Shown: piece after piece, positions 34,128 to 43,593 of the stretch
Layout: each line of letters begins with the position of its first letter
How positions within the stretch are numbered: position 1 is the stretch's first letter
Source of the DNA: Streptomyces sp. VRA16 Mangrove soil
GTDB taxonomy: Bacteria > Actinomycetota > Actinomycetes > Streptomycetales > Streptomycetaceae
Direction of reading: 5' to 3'
Assembly (NCBI RefSeq): GCF_017377775.1
Contig: NZ_JAFVLN010000004.1
Coordinates: 310,001-374,000 of the forward strand
Length of the DNA stretch: 64,000 nucleotides
Program-made: the position numbers and the translations under genes
The notes under the pieces: generated by a model
Told to the model about the DNA's origin: nothing
The model's input: only the letters and a program-made list of their open reading frames with translations
The model's database searches: none

Positions 34128-34961
34128 TCAGCCGTCCCTCTTGGCGGCGGCCTGGCTCTTGTTGAACTCCGCGACGTTCTTCTGCTGCTCGGCGTAGTCC
34201 GCGGTGAAGCGGGTGTCGCCCGGCTTGACCGTGACGAAGTACAGCCACTCGCCCGGCGTCGGGTTGGCCGCCGCCTTCATCGCCTGCTCGCCGGGGTTGC
34301 CGATCGGTGACGGGGGCAGGCCCATGCGCGCGTACGTGTTGTACGGGCTGTCGCTCTTCAGGTCCTGCTTGCTGGTGGTCAGGGTGGAGCGGCCGAGCCC
34401 GTAGTTGAGAGTGGAGTCCATCTGCAGCGGCATGCCGTGGTCGAGCCGGTTGTAGATGACGCGGGCGACCTTGCCCATGTCCTCCTTGTTGTCGGCCTCG
34501 GCCTCGACGATGCTCGCGATGGTGACGGTCTGGTACTGGCTCGTCGCGTTCTGAGGTGCGCCGGCCGTGGTCTTCGGCCCGTTGAACTTCTGGTTGGCCG
34601 TGGCGACCATGTACGCCAGGACGGACTGCGGTGTCGACTTGTCGTCGAGGGGATACGTCGCCGGGAAGAGGTAGCCCTCCGGGTTGCCGCTCGCGTCGCT
34701 CGGCAGCTTGAGGTTCGCCTTGGCCGCGGCCTTCCTCGTGGTACCGGCCGGGACCTCCAGTGCCTGGTCGACGGCGTCGTAGACCTGACCTGCGCGCCAG
34801 CCCTCGGGGATGGTCAGCGCCTCGGGGCGGCCTTCGTCGCCGGAGAGGGTCAGCGGCACCGCGACGGCGGCGGCCGCCACGACGGCCCCGGTCGCGAGCA
34901 GGACGATGCGCCCTCTGCGGGTGAGTCGGATCGTGCTCCGTCGCGGAGTCTCGTTCAGCAT
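34128..34961 (-). CDS. Endolytic transglycosylase MltG-like (YceG) protein
   Basis: A 277-aa protein with an N-terminal membrane anchor (IVLLATGAVVAAAAVAVPLTL). The YceG domain is clear: GYLFPATYPL, then ASIVEAEADNKEDMGKVARVIYNRLDHGMPLQMDSTLNYGLG with the catalytic Glu in the IVE segment, and NTYARMGLPPSPIGNPGEQAMKAAANPTPGEWLYFVT. MltG cuts nascent glycan strands in the periplasmic space. It is shorter than the usual actinobacterial MltG and not beside aroE or ruvX genes, so it is probably an extra copy. ATG 34961 is chosen; ATG 34991 would add ten residues. Confidence 0.85.
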   Translation of the reverse strand: MLNETPRRSTIRLTRRGRIVLLATGAVVAAAAVAVPLTLSGDEGRPEALTIPEGWRAGQVYDAVDQALEVPAGTTRKAAAKANLKLPSDASGNPEGYLFPATYPLDDKSTPQSVLAYMVATANQKFNGPKTTAGAPQNATSQYQTVTIASIVEAEADNKEDMGKVARVIYNRLDHGMPLQMDSTLNYGLGRSTLTTSKQDLKSDSPYNTYARMGLPPSPIGNPGEQAMKAAANPTPGEWLYFVTVKPGDTRFTADYAEQQKNVAEFNKSQAAAKRDG

Positions 34962-35059
34962 GCGGGAACGGTAACCCGCATCTTTGGGCATTTACGGCAT
35001 ATCTTCACGCCGGGGCCCGCACCGGCCCCGGGTGGGCCAGTGCCTGCGGGCGGCGCCGC

Positions 35060-36877
35060 TCACGCCGCCGTCTCCTCCATCTCGGCGTCGCGCCGCACCA
35101 GGGCCGCGTACCGTCCGTCGCGCTCCAGCAGTTCCTCGTGGGTGCCGCGCTCGACCGTCCGGCCGCCGTCCAGGACCACGATCTGATCGGCACCGCGGAC
35201 CGTGGAGAGGCGGTGCGCGATGGTGAGCGTGGTGCGGTCGGCCGAGAGGGCGTCGATGGCTTCCTGCACCGCGTGCTCGGTGCGGGTGTCCAGGGCGCTG
35301 GTCGCCTCGTCCAGGATGAGGATCGGCGGGTCGCGCAGGATGGTGCGGGCGATGGCCAGGCGCTGCTTCTCGCCTCCGGAGAACCGGTGACCGCGCTCGC
35401 CGACCACCGTGTCGTACCCGTCGGGCAGCGACGCTATGTGGTCGTGGATCTGCGCGGCGCGCGCGGCGGCGTGCATCTCCTCGTCGGTGGCGTCGGGCTT
35501 GGCGAACCGCAGGTTGTCCGCGACCGAGGCGTGGAAGAGGTACGTCTCCTGGGAGACGACGCCGACGGCCCGCGCGAGGGTGTCGAAGTCCAGGTCGCGC
35601 ACATCGACCCCGTCGACCGTGACCCGGCCGCCCGTGACGTCGTAGAGCCGCGGCACCAGGTAACTGAGCGTGGACTTGCCGGAGCCGGTGGGTCCGACGA
35701 CGGCGAGGCTGCCGCCGGCGGGGACGGTGAGGTCGATGCCGTCGAGGATCGGGCCGTGCCGGTCGTCGGTGACGTCGTAGCGGAACTCGACGTCCTCGAA
35801 CCGGACCTCGCCCTTGACGGTGTCGAGGTGGACGGCGTCCGGCCGCTCGGTGATGTCGACCGGCAGGTCGAGGTACTCGAAGATGCGCTGGAACAGGGCG
35901 AGCGAGGTCTGCATCTGCACACCGGTCTGCAGCAGGCTCACGGTGGGCCGGAACAGACCCTGCTGGAGCGAGACGAACGCGACGAGCGTGCCGATGGAGA
36001 CCGTGGGGCCGCCGAGCTGCAGAGCGATGCCGGCCGTCCAGTAGATGACCGCGGGCATCGCGGCCATGACGATCGAGATGACGGCCATCCGCCAGCGGCC
36101 CGCCATGTTCGAACGGACCTCCAGGTCGACCAGCTCGTCCGACTCGTCGGAGAAGGACTTCGTCAGCGAGTCGGCGCGGCCCATGGTGCGGCCGAGCAGG
36201 ATGCCGCTCACGGAGAGCGACTCGGTGACCGTGGCGGCCATGGCGGCCATCTGCTTCTGGCGCTGCGTCGCGATCTTCTTGCGCTCACGGCCGACGCGGC
36301 GGCTGATCCACACGAAGACCGGCAGCAGAAGCAGGGAGACGACCGTGAGGCGCCAGTCGAGGGCGACCATCGCGACGATGGTGGCGACGACACTCGTCAG
36401 GTTCGAGACGAGGGAGGTCGCGGTGGAGGTCACGGTCGCCTGCATGCCGCCGATGTCGTTGGCTATGCGGGACTGGACCTCGCCGGTGCGGGTCTTGGTG
36501 AAGAAGGCGAGGGACATGCTCTGCAGCCGTCCGTAGACGGCCGTGCGCAGGTCGTGCATGACGCGCTGGCCGACGGTGGTGCTGATCAGGGTCTGCAGCA
36601 CGCCGAAGACGCTGGTGACGACGGAGCTGACGATCATGCCGAGCGCGAGCAGGCTGAGCAGCCCGGTGCGGCCCTCGGGGATGGCGACGTCGAGGATCTC
36701 CCTGAGCAGGAACGGCGTGACAACGCCGACCAGGGAGGACGCGGCGACCAGCAGCCCGACGAGGGCGAGGCGGCCGCGGTAGGGGCGGAAGAGGGACAGG
36801 ATGCGGCGGATCTGCCGCGGCTGGCCCGATGTCTTGGCATCGGGGGGCGGCGTCCAGTTGATTTCGTCGCGGCGCAT
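35060..36877 (-). CDS. Multidrug-type ABC exporter (fused membrane and ATPase domains)
   Basis: A 605-aa half-transporter. Six helices lie in residues about 35-330 (type IV exporter fold, with FFTKTRTGEVQSRIANDIGGMQ). The ATPase domain has Walker A GPTGSGKST, Q-loop VVSQETYLFHASV, signature FSGGEKQRLAIARTIL, Walker B LILDEATSALD and switch His in IAHRLSTVR, all intact, so it should work as a homodimer. It is divergent from a MarR regulator with an operator between them, which suggests inducible drug or metabolite export. Confidence 0.93.
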   Translation of the reverse strand: MRRDEINWTPPPDAKTSGQPRQIRRILSLFRPYRGRLALVGLLVAASSLVGVVTPFLLREILDVAIPEGRTGLLSLLALGMIVSSVVTSVFGVLQTLISTTVGQRVMHDLRTAVYGRLQSMSLAFFTKTRTGEVQSRIANDIGGMQATVTSTATSLVSNLTSVVATIVAMVALDWRLTVVSLLLLPVFVWISRRVGRERKKIATQRQKQMAAMAATVTESLSVSGILLGRTMGRADSLTKSFSDESDELVDLEVRSNMAGRWRMAVISIVMAAMPAVIYWTAGIALQLGGPTVSIGTLVAFVSLQQGLFRPTVSLLQTGVQMQTSLALFQRIFEYLDLPVDITERPDAVHLDTVKGEVRFEDVEFRYDVTDDRHGPILDGIDLTVPAGGSLAVVGPTGSGKSTLSYLVPRLYDVTGGRVTVDGVDVRDLDFDTLARAVGVVSQETYLFHASVADNLRFAKPDATDEEMHAAARAAQIHDHIASLPDGYDTVVGERGHRFSGGEKQRLAIARTILRDPPILILDEATSALDTRTEHAVQEAIDALSADRTTLTIAHRLSTVRGADQIVVLDGGRTVERGTHEELLERDGRYAALVRRDAEMEETAA

Positions 36878-36923
36878 GGGCCTCCTAGGTTTCTGGATTC
36901 TGAGCTTCCCGAGGAGCGTAGCT

Positions 36924-36946
36924 CATTGTTACCTATACTCACAATG
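36924..36946. promoter_or_regulatory. MarR-type operator in the divergent promoter region
   Basis: CATTGT (36924-36929) and ACAATG (36941-36946) are inverted around an 11-base centre that includes TATACT. On the minus strand TTGTGA and TACGCT, 18 bases apart, would make the exporter promoter and flank or overlap the operator. Confidence 0.6.
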
Positions 36947-36972
36947 CACAAAGTCCTGCTAATGTTCCCGGC

Positions 36973-37416
36973 ATGAACACCCCGGACGCCGACGGCTTCC
37001 TCGCCGAGCAGCTGCTGCGGCTCACGCGCCGCCTGCACCGCATCCAGAAGCGCCAGCTGGAGCCGGTCGGGATCACCCCCGCCCAGTCGCGGTTGCTGCG
37101 CGCGCTGGTCCACTACGACACTCCACCCAGGATGGCCGATCTGGCGCAGCGCCTGGAGGTCGTCCCGCGGGCGGTCACCACGGTCGTGGACGGCCTGGAG
37201 TCGGCCGGTCTGGTCCGTCGCGCACCCGATCCGACCAACCGCCGCGTCATCCGGATCGAGCTCACGGAGAAGGGCCGCGCCGCCCTTCGGGAGCTGCGCA
37301 GCGCGCGCCGCGCCGCGGCAGAGGAGATCCTGGCCCCATTGGACACGGAGCAGCGCGCGCAGCTGACGGTGTTGCTGAACGCTCTGTTCGAGGCCCCGCG
37401 AGAGCGGGACTGCTGA
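36973..37416 (+). CDS. MarR-family transcriptional regulator
   Basis: A 147-aa winged-helix protein: LTRRLHRIQKRQLEPVGITPAQSRLLRALVHYDTPPRMADLAQRLEVVPRAVTTVVDGLESAGLVRRAPDPTNRRVIRIELTEKG shows the MarR helix-turn-helix and wing. It very likely represses the divergent ABC exporter and itself through the inverted repeat at 36924-36946. ATG at 36973. Confidence 0.92.
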   Translation: MNTPDADGFLAEQLLRLTRRLHRIQKRQLEPVGITPAQSRLLRALVHYDTPPRMADLAQRLEVVPRAVTTVVDGLESAGLVRRAPDPTNRRVIRIELTEKGRAALRELRSARRAAAEEILAPLDTEQRAQLTVLLNALFEAPRERDC

Positions 37417-37443
37417 CCGCCCCCTGCCTGGCGAGGAGAGCCC

Positions 37444-40377
37444 ATGCCGCTGCTGGAGCCGAAGCCGGAAGCCCTGCGTCCCGGATCCCGCCCGTCGCAG
37501 CCCGCGCCCGACCGGGTGCCGGGTGACCGGGCCGACGGCACGCCCGAGCCGCTGCGCACGGAGCTGACCGAGCTGCTCGGCCCGGACAAGGTGCTCACGA
37601 AGATCTCGGACCTGGTGCGCTACGCGTCGGACGCGAGCCCGTACCGCTTCGTGCCGCGGGTCGTGGTGGTCGCCGAGGACATCGACGACGTGTCGGCGGT
37701 CCTTTCGTACGCGCACGGAAAAGGCCGCGAGGTGGTCTTCCGCGCGGCGGGCACCTCGCTGAACGGGCAGGCGCAGGGGGAGGACATCCTGGTCGACGTC
37801 CGGAAGTTCTGGGCGGGGGTGGAGGTGCTCGGCGACGGCAAGCGGGCCCGCATCGGTCCGGGCACCACGATCGTGCGGGCCAACGCGACGCTGGCCCGGC
37901 ACGGCCGGGTGCTCGGCCCCGACCCGGCGAGCGCCATCGCCTGCACGGTCGGCGGCGTGGTGGCGAACAACGCCTCGGGGATGACGGCGGGCACGACCAG
38001 GAACTCGTACAAGACGGTCGCCTCGCTCACCTTCGTGCTGCCGTCGGGGACGGTCGTCGACACCGGTGACCCGCAGGCCGACGAGGATCTCGCGCACGCC
38101 GAACCGGCGCTGTGCGAGGGCCTGTTGGAGATCAAGCGCGAGATCGAGGCGGACGCGGTGCTGACCCGCCGGATCCGCGCCAAGTACGAGATCAAGAACA
38201 CGAACGGGTACCGGCTCGACGCGTTCCTGGACGGTTCGACGCCGGTGGAGATCCTGCGCGGTCTGATGGTGGGTTCGGAGGGCACCTTCGGGTTCATCTC
38301 CGAAGTCGTCTTCGACACGCTGCCGCTGGACCGGAAGGTGTCGACGGCGCTGCTGTTCTTCCCCTCGCTGCCGGCCGCAGCCGCGGCGGTGCCCGTGTTC
38401 AACGAGGCGGGGGCGCTGGCCGTGGAGCTGATGGACGGCAACACGCTGCGCGCGTCGGTGAGCGTGCAGGGAGTGCCGCAGGACTGGGCGCGGTTGCCGA
38501 AGGAGACCACGGCGCTTCTGGTGGAGTTCCGGGCGCCCGACGAGGAGCAGCAGGCGGCGTACGAGGAGAAGGCCGCGGCGGTGCTCACCGGGCTCGACCT
38601 GGTCACGCCGGTCCCCTCGGTGACCAACGCGTTCACGCGGGACGCGAAGACGATCGCGGGCTACTGGAAGGCGCGCAAGGCGTTCGTGACGGCGGTCGGC
38701 GGCTCGCGCCCCTCGGGGACGACGCTGATCACGGAGGACTTCGCGGTGCCGCCGTCGCGCCTGGCGGAGGCGTGCGAGGCGCTGCTCGAACTGCAGACGC
38801 GGCACGGGTTCGACGCCGCGGTGGCCGGCCATGCGGCGCACGGCAATCTGCACTTCCTGCTCGCCTTCGACGCGGGCAGAGCGGCGGACGTGGACCGGTA
38901 CGCGGCCTTCATGGACGACTTCTGCCGCCTGACGGTGGACCGGTTCGACGGGTCCCTGAAGGCCGAGCATGCGACGGGCCGCAACATCGCGCCCTTCCTG
39001 GAGCTCGAATGGGGGCCCACGGCCACGGAGTTGATGTGGCGCACGAAGCAGATCATCGATCCGGACGGCGTGCTGGCGCCGCGGATCGTCCTGGACCGGG
39101 ACCCGAAGGCGCATCTGCGCGGCCTCAAGACCATCCCGAAGGTGGAGCTGATCGCCGACCCCTGCATCGAGTGCGGTTTCTGCGAACCGACCTGCCCCAG
39201 CGAGGACCTGACGACGACACCGCGCCAGCGGATCGTGCTGCGCCGCGAGATGATGCGCCAGCCGTCCGGCTCCCCGGTCGAGGAGGAGCTGATCGAGGCG
39301 TACGGGTACGACGCGGTGGACACCTGCGCGGGCGACTCGACGTGCAAGCTGGCGTGCCCGGTCGGCATCGACACCGGCGCGTTCATGAAGGGTTTCCGGC
39401 ACGCGCGGCACTCGCCCCGCGAGGAGCAGGTGGCGGCGCTCGCCGCGAAGAACTTCAAGGCGGTCGAGGCATCGGCCCGGCTCGCGGTGGCGGCCGCCGG
39501 CAAGATCGGGGACCGTCTGCTGACGTCCGTGACGACCGCCGCCCGTAAGGCGATCCGGCCCGACCTGGTCCCCGAGTGGCTGCCGGAGATCCCGGGCGCG
39601 GCCGCGCGCAGGCTGCCCCGCACCCCGCGCGCGGGGGCCACGGCCGTGTACTACCCGGCGTGTGTGAACCGGATCTTCGGCACCCCCGGCGACATGCCGC
39701 TCCCCCAGGCCGTCGTCGCGGTCTCCGCGCGCGCGGGCAGGCCGGTGTGGATCCCGGACGACGTCGCGGGCACGTGCTGCGCCACGATCTGGCACTCCAA
39801 GGGCTACGACGAGGGCAACACGGTGATGGCGAACAGGATCGTGGAAGCGGCCTGGGGCTGGACGGCGGGTGGCCGCCTCCCGCTGGTCGTGGACGCGTCG
39901 TCGTGCACGCTCGGCATCGCGCACGAGGTCGTGCCGTATCTCACCGACGACAACCGGGAGTTGCACGCGGAGCTGAAGATCGTCGACTCGCTGGTGTGGG
40001 CGGCCGAGGAGCTGCTGCCGCGTCTGACGATCGAGCGCACGGTCGGCTCGGCCGTCCTGCACCCCACCTGCTCGATGGAGCACCTCGGTGACGTGGCGCA
40101 GCTGCGGGCGGTCGCCGAGGCGTGCGCCGACGAGGTGGTGATCCCGGACGACGCGGGGTGCTGCGCCTTCGCGGGCGACCGCGGCATGCTCCACAAGGAG
40201 CTGACCGAGTCCGCGACGGCGAAGGAGGCCGCGGAGGTCACGTCCCGCGCCTACGACGCGCACCTGTCGGCGAACCGGATGTGCGAGGTCGGCATGGATC
40301 ATGCGACGGGCCGCAGCTACTACTCGGTCCTCGTGGAACTGGAGCGGGCCACGCGGCCTTCCACGGGCACCAGTTGA
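37444..40377 (+). CDS. FAD-binding and Fe-S dehydrogenase, D-lactate dehydrogenase type
   Basis: A 977-aa fusion. Residues about 60-300 are a PCMH FAD-binding domain (VVFRAAGTSLNGQAQGEDILVDVRKFW; GGVVANNASGMTAGT), followed by the FAD-oxidase C-terminal domain with GHAAHGNLHFLL. From about residue 574 come two 4Fe-4S motifs, CIECGFCEPTCPS and CAGDSTCKLACPVG, then a CCG-type domain with GTCCATIWHSKGY and GCCAFAGDRGM. This is the layout of the large respiratory D-lactate dehydrogenases that pass electrons to the membrane. GAGGAG precedes the ATG at 37444. Confidence 0.88.
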   Translation: MPLLEPKPEALRPGSRPSQPAPDRVPGDRADGTPEPLRTELTELLGPDKVLTKISDLVRYASDASPYRFVPRVVVVAEDIDDVSAVLSYAHGKGREVVFRAAGTSLNGQAQGEDILVDVRKFWAGVEVLGDGKRARIGPGTTIVRANATLARHGRVLGPDPASAIACTVGGVVANNASGMTAGTTRNSYKTVASLTFVLPSGTVVDTGDPQADEDLAHAEPALCEGLLEIKREIEADAVLTRRIRAKYEIKNTNGYRLDAFLDGSTPVEILRGLMVGSEGTFGFISEVVFDTLPLDRKVSTALLFFPSLPAAAAAVPVFNEAGALAVELMDGNTLRASVSVQGVPQDWARLPKETTALLVEFRAPDEEQQAAYEEKAAAVLTGLDLVTPVPSVTNAFTRDAKTIAGYWKARKAFVTAVGGSRPSGTTLITEDFAVPPSRLAEACEALLELQTRHGFDAAVAGHAAHGNLHFLLAFDAGRAADVDRYAAFMDDFCRLTVDRFDGSLKAEHATGRNIAPFLELEWGPTATELMWRTKQIIDPDGVLAPRIVLDRDPKAHLRGLKTIPKVELIADPCIECGFCEPTCPSEDLTTTPRQRIVLRREMMRQPSGSPVEEELIEAYGYDAVDTCAGDSTCKLACPVGIDTGAFMKGFRHARHSPREEQVAALAAKNFKAVEASARLAVAAAGKIGDRLLTSVTTAARKAIRPDLVPEWLPEIPGAAARRLPRTPRAGATAVYYPACVNRIFGTPGDMPLPQAVVAVSARAGRPVWIPDDVAGTCCATIWHSKGYDEGNTVMANRIVEAAWGWTAGGRLPLVVDASSCTLGIAHEVVPYLTDDNRELHAELKIVDSLVWAAEELLPRLTIERTVGSAVLHPTCSMEHLGDVAQLRAVAEACADEVVIPDDAGCCAFAGDRGMLHKELTESATAKEAAEVTSRAYDAHLSANRMCEVGMDHATGRSYYSVLVELERATRPSTGTS

Positions 40378-40473
40378 CCCGCTTTCCCCTTGCGTCACCC
40401 CAAGAGTCCAAAGGCTCGGCAAAGGAAGTCCAACTCCTCGTCCCCTTAGGGCTCTTGCGTCCCGCTCTCACCC

Positions 40474-40523
40474 CCTCCAGGGTGGCTTGCGTTTGCCACG
40501 CACCGCACCCACCACCCTGGAGG
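40474..40523 (+). promoter_or_regulatory. Long hairpin enclosing the ribosome binding site of the GH109-type gene
   Basis: CCTCCAGGGTGG (40474-40485) and CCACCCTGGAGG (40512-40523) are perfect 12-bp inverted arms with a 26-base loop that can fold a smaller GCGT/ACGC stem. The GGAGG of the ribosome site is in the right arm, four bases before the ATG at 40528. It could hide the site, end transcripts from the upstream gene, or bind a protein. Confidence 0.6.
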
Positions 40524-40527
40524 TCCG

Positions 40528-41961
40528 ATGCACGACGACAGCCTGTCCTTCGACACCCCTGAGAGCGAAGGCCGTTCACGCCGCGACGTGCTGCGCACCG
40601 CGGGGGTGGCGGGCGCCGGACTCGGGCTCACCGCGTTCGGAGCCGGGGCGGCGCAGGCCGCACCGCAGGCACCCGAGGGCGAGCAGGACACGGCGGCGGC
40701 GCCCGCGCGGCAGGGCGCGACGATGATCGGGGTCCCGTTCGAGCGGCGTTCCACCGTGCGCATCGGCATCATCGGCCTCGGCAACCGCGGTGGCAGCATG
40801 ATCGACCTGTTCCTCGCGATGCCGGGGGTCCAGGTCGTCGCGCTGTGCGACCCGGTGAAGGAGAAGACCGAGCGGGCCGCGGCCAAGGTCACCGCCGCGG
40901 GCCAGCCCGCCCCGGCGACGTACACCAAGGGCGATCACGACTTCGAGAACCTCTGCAAGCGCCAGGACATCGACTTCGTGTACGCGGCGACGCCGTGGGA
41001 CTGGCACTTCGAGATGGCGAAGACGGCGATGCTGAACGGCAAGCACGTCGGCGTGGAGTGTCCGATCGCCCTGCAGCTGGACCAGTTGTGGGAGCTGGTG
41101 AACCTCTCGGAGCGCACCCGCAGACACTGCATGCAGCTGGAGAACTGCTGTTACGGCCGCAACGAGATGCGGGTGCTGCGGATGGCCCACGCGGGCAAGT
41201 TCGGCCAACTCCTGCACGGCGCGGGCGCATACAACCACGATCTGCGGGGCCTGATGTTCGACCCCGACTACTACGAGGGTCCGTGGCGGCGCCTGTGGCA
41301 CACCCGGCTGCGCGGCGACCTCTACCCGAACCACGGTTTCGGCCCGGTCGCCAACTACATGGACGTCAACCGCGGCGACCGCGTCACCCACATCTCCAGC
41401 TTCGGTACCCCATCGCTCGGCCTCGCCGAGTACCGCGCGGCCAACATGCCCAAGGGCGACCCGAGTTGGAAGGAGTCGTACATCGAGTCGGACCGCACGA
41501 TCAGCCTCGTACAGACCGCGAAGGGCCGTGTGATCCGCCTGGAGCACGACGTCAGCACCCCGCACCCGTACTCGCGGATCAACCAACTCGGCGGCACGAA
41601 GGGCGTGTTCGAGGACTACCCGGCGCGCATCTACATCGAGCCTGACCACACGAACGACGCGTGGGGCGACTTCGCGAAGTACGCCGACTGGGACCACTGG
41701 CTGTGGAAGGAGCACGCCAACCCGCCCGGTGGGCACGGCGGCATGGACTACATCATGGTGTACCGCCTGATGCAGACGATGCGGCTGGGCCTCGTCCCCG
41801 ACTTCGACGTGTACGACGCCGCGACCTGGACCTCTCCGGTACCGCTCAGCCATCTCTCCATCAAGGCGCACGGTGCGCCGCAGCAGATCCCGGACTTCAC
41901 GCGTGGCGAGTGGCGCAAGGAGCGCGGCGGCGTCGACTCGCAGAAGCCGTCCGAGGCGTGA
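40528..41961 (+). CDS. Tat-exported Gfo/Idh/MocA protein, GH109 (alpha-N-acetylgalactosaminidase) type
   Basis: The 477-aa product has a Tat signal ([29 protein letters not shown]). The mature part begins with an NAD-binding fold, [20 protein letters not shown], and continues with [55 protein letters not shown] and [21 protein letters not shown]. These match GH109, whose members cleave alpha-N-acetylgalactosaminides by an NAD-dependent redox mechanism. Tat export fits a protein that folds around a tightly bound cofactor. Real substrate is unknown; it could be another oxidoreductase of the same fold. Confidence 0.85.
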   Translation: MHDDSLSFDTPESEGRSRRDVLRTAGVAGAGLGLTAFGAGAAQAAPQAPEGEQDTAAAPARQGATMIGVPFERRSTVRIGIIGLGNRGGSMIDLFLAMPGVQVVALCDPVKEKTERAAAKVTAAGQPAPATYTKGDHDFENLCKRQDIDFVYAATPWDWHFEMAKTAMLNGKHVGVECPIALQLDQLWELVNLSERTRRHCMQLENCCYGRNEMRVLRMAHAGKFGQLLHGAGAYNHDLRGLMFDPDYYEGPWRRLWHTRLRGDLYPNHGFGPVANYMDVNRGDRVTHISSFGTPSLGLAEYRAANMPKGDPSWKESYIESDRTISLVQTAKGRVIRLEHDVSTPHPYSRINQLGGTKGVFEDYPARIYIEPDHTNDAWGDFAKYADWDHWLWKEHANPPGGHGGMDYIMVYRLMQTMRLGLVPDFDVYDAATWTSPVPLSHLSIKAHGAPQQIPDFTRGEWRKERGGVDSQKPSEA

Positions 41962-41966
41962 GCCGA

Positions 41967-42017
41967 GCCGGGGCCGGGCGAGGCGGATCGCGACCGTCCC
42001 TCTCGACCGGCCCCGGC
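41967..42017 (+). terminator. Terminator-like inverted repeat after the GH109-type gene
   Basis: GCCGGGGCCGG (41967-41977) and CCGGCCCCGGC (42007-42017) are perfect 11-bp arms with a 29-base loop, starting six bases after the stop. Confidence 0.55.
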
Positions 42018-42066
42018 CGCGCCAGTACGCTCCCGGCGCACCGGTTCACGGGCGACGGGGGGCGTC

Positions 42067-43575
42067 ATGAGCGAGGACGAACAGCGCGCCGTGGGCACCC
42101 TCGCCCCGGTTCCCCGGCGCCCCCTGCTGATGGGACTGGCCCTGCACGCCGGGGTGTTGGGCCTGCTGTCGGCTCGCTACGGCTACCACCGCGACGAGTT
42201 GTACTTCCGCGAGGCCGGCCACCACCTCGACTGGGGCTACGTCGATCAGCCACCGCTCACGCCCCTGCTCGCCCGCGCCTCCACGGCCGTCTTCGGCGAC
42301 AGCCTCGTCGGACTGCGCGTGGGCGCGACGCTTGCCGCCACGGCCACCGTGCTCGTAGTGGCCCTGATCGCGCGGGAGTTGGGCGGCGGCCGCGGCCCTC
42401 AGCTGCTGGCCGCCGCCCTCGCGGCGCTCGGCGCGCAGGGGCTCGCGGTCGGGCACATGGTGTCCACGGCCACGTTCGACCTCCTGGTGTGGGTGACGGT
42501 GAGCCTCTTGGTGCTGCGCGTCCTGCGCGGCGGCGACCGGCGCTGGTGGCTCGCGGTCGGCGCGGTGGTGGGGCTCGGCGTGCAGAACAAGTATCTGGTG
42601 GTGCTGCTGGTCGCCGTGCTGCTCGCGGCGATCGCCTGGGTGGGGCCGCGTGAGGTGCTGCGCAGCCGGTGGCTCGCGGGCGGCGCCGTGCTGGCGCTCG
42701 CGCTCGCCGCGCCGAACGTGGTGTGGCAGGCGACGCACGGCTGGCCGCAGTTCACGGTGGCGCGGGGCATCAGCGAGGACGACGGCGCGGAGAACCGTGT
42801 GCTGCTCGTGCCGCAGCAACTCATCTATCTGTCCCCGCTGTTCGTGCCCGTGTGGGTCGCCGGGTGGCGTCGGCTGTGGCGCGCGGACGAGGTGCGGTGG
42901 GCGCGGGCGTTCGCGGTGGCGTACCCGCTGCTGTGCGTGATCGTGCTCGTCGCCGGGGGCAAGGGGTACTACACGGTGCCGCTGCTCGTGGTGCTGCTGG
43001 CGGCCGGGTGCGGGCCGACGCTGCGCTGGGCGCGGGCCGGTCGCGCCCGGGTGCGCCGGGCCCTGCTGGCCGGTGTGCTGGTGCTGTCGGCCGCGATCAA
43101 CTCCGTGATCGTGCTGCCGGTGCTGCCGCCGGACGCGCTCACGGTGCCGATGGCGCTCGACCCGGAACAGGGCGAGCAGCTCGGCTGGCCCGAACTCGCC
43201 GACGCCACGCGCCAGGGCTGGACCCGGATCCCGGTGCGCGACCGGTCGCGGGCGGTGCTGTTCACCGTCAACTACGGCGAGGCGGGCGCCCTGGACCGGT
43301 ACGGCCCCGCCCGCGGGCTGCCGCGCCCCTACTCGGGCCACATGAGCTACGCCGACTGGGGTCCGCCGCCGGACGCCGCGGACGGGCCCGTACTGCTCGT
43401 CCGGCAGACCGGCGACTCCGGCATCGAGGGGCATTTCTCCGGCTGCCGCACGGTGGCCCGCGTCGACAACGGGCACGACGTCGACAACGAGGAGCAGAAC
43501 GGCTCCGTCGTCCTGTGCAGCGGCCCGCACCGGAAGTGGTCCGCGCTGTGGCCGTCCCTGCGGCACGCGTACTGA
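42067..43575 (+). CDS. Membrane glycosyltransferase, ArnT/PMT_2-like (GT39/GT83 fold)
   Basis: A 502-aa protein with about nine or ten hydrophobic helices. The first loop, ARYGYHRDELYFREAGHHLDWGYVDQPPLTPLLAR, has the acidic DE and the YVDQPP segment typical of dolichyl-phosphate-mannose-dependent and ArnT-like transferases, and a later loop reads NKYLVVLLVAVLLAAI. The C-terminal 150 residues are extracytoplasmic and contain Cys in SGCRTV and VLCSGPH. It would move a sugar from a polyprenyl-phosphate donor to a wall polymer or protein outside the membrane; donor and acceptor are unknown. Confidence 0.85.
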   Translation: MSEDEQRAVGTLAPVPRRPLLMGLALHAGVLGLLSARYGYHRDELYFREAGHHLDWGYVDQPPLTPLLARASTAVFGDSLVGLRVGATLAATATVLVVALIARELGGGRGPQLLAAALAALGAQGLAVGHMVSTATFDLLVWVTVSLLVLRVLRGGDRRWWLAVGAVVGLGVQNKYLVVLLVAVLLAAIAWVGPREVLRSRWLAGGAVLALALAAPNVVWQATHGWPQFTVARGISEDDGAENRVLLVPQQLIYLSPLFVPVWVAGWRRLWRADEVRWARAFAVAYPLLCVIVLVAGGKGYYTVPLLVVLLAAGCGPTLRWARAGRARVRRALLAGVLVLSAAINSVIVLPVLPPDALTVPMALDPEQGEQLGWPELADATRQGWTRIPVRDRSRAVLFTVNYGEAGALDRYGPARGLPRPYSGHMSYADWGPPPDAADGPVLLVRQTGDSGIEGHFSGCRTVARVDNGHDVDNEEQNGSVVLCSGPHRKWSALWPSLRHAY

Positions 43576-43593
43576 CCCCGGGGCGGGTCCGGG

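Noticed and set aside
36634..40422. 1262-codon minus-strand open frame opposite the FAD/Fe-S dehydrogenase
   Set aside because: Composition is dominated by Arg, Gln and His as expected from the antisense of a high-GC gene; the plus strand has full domain motifs.
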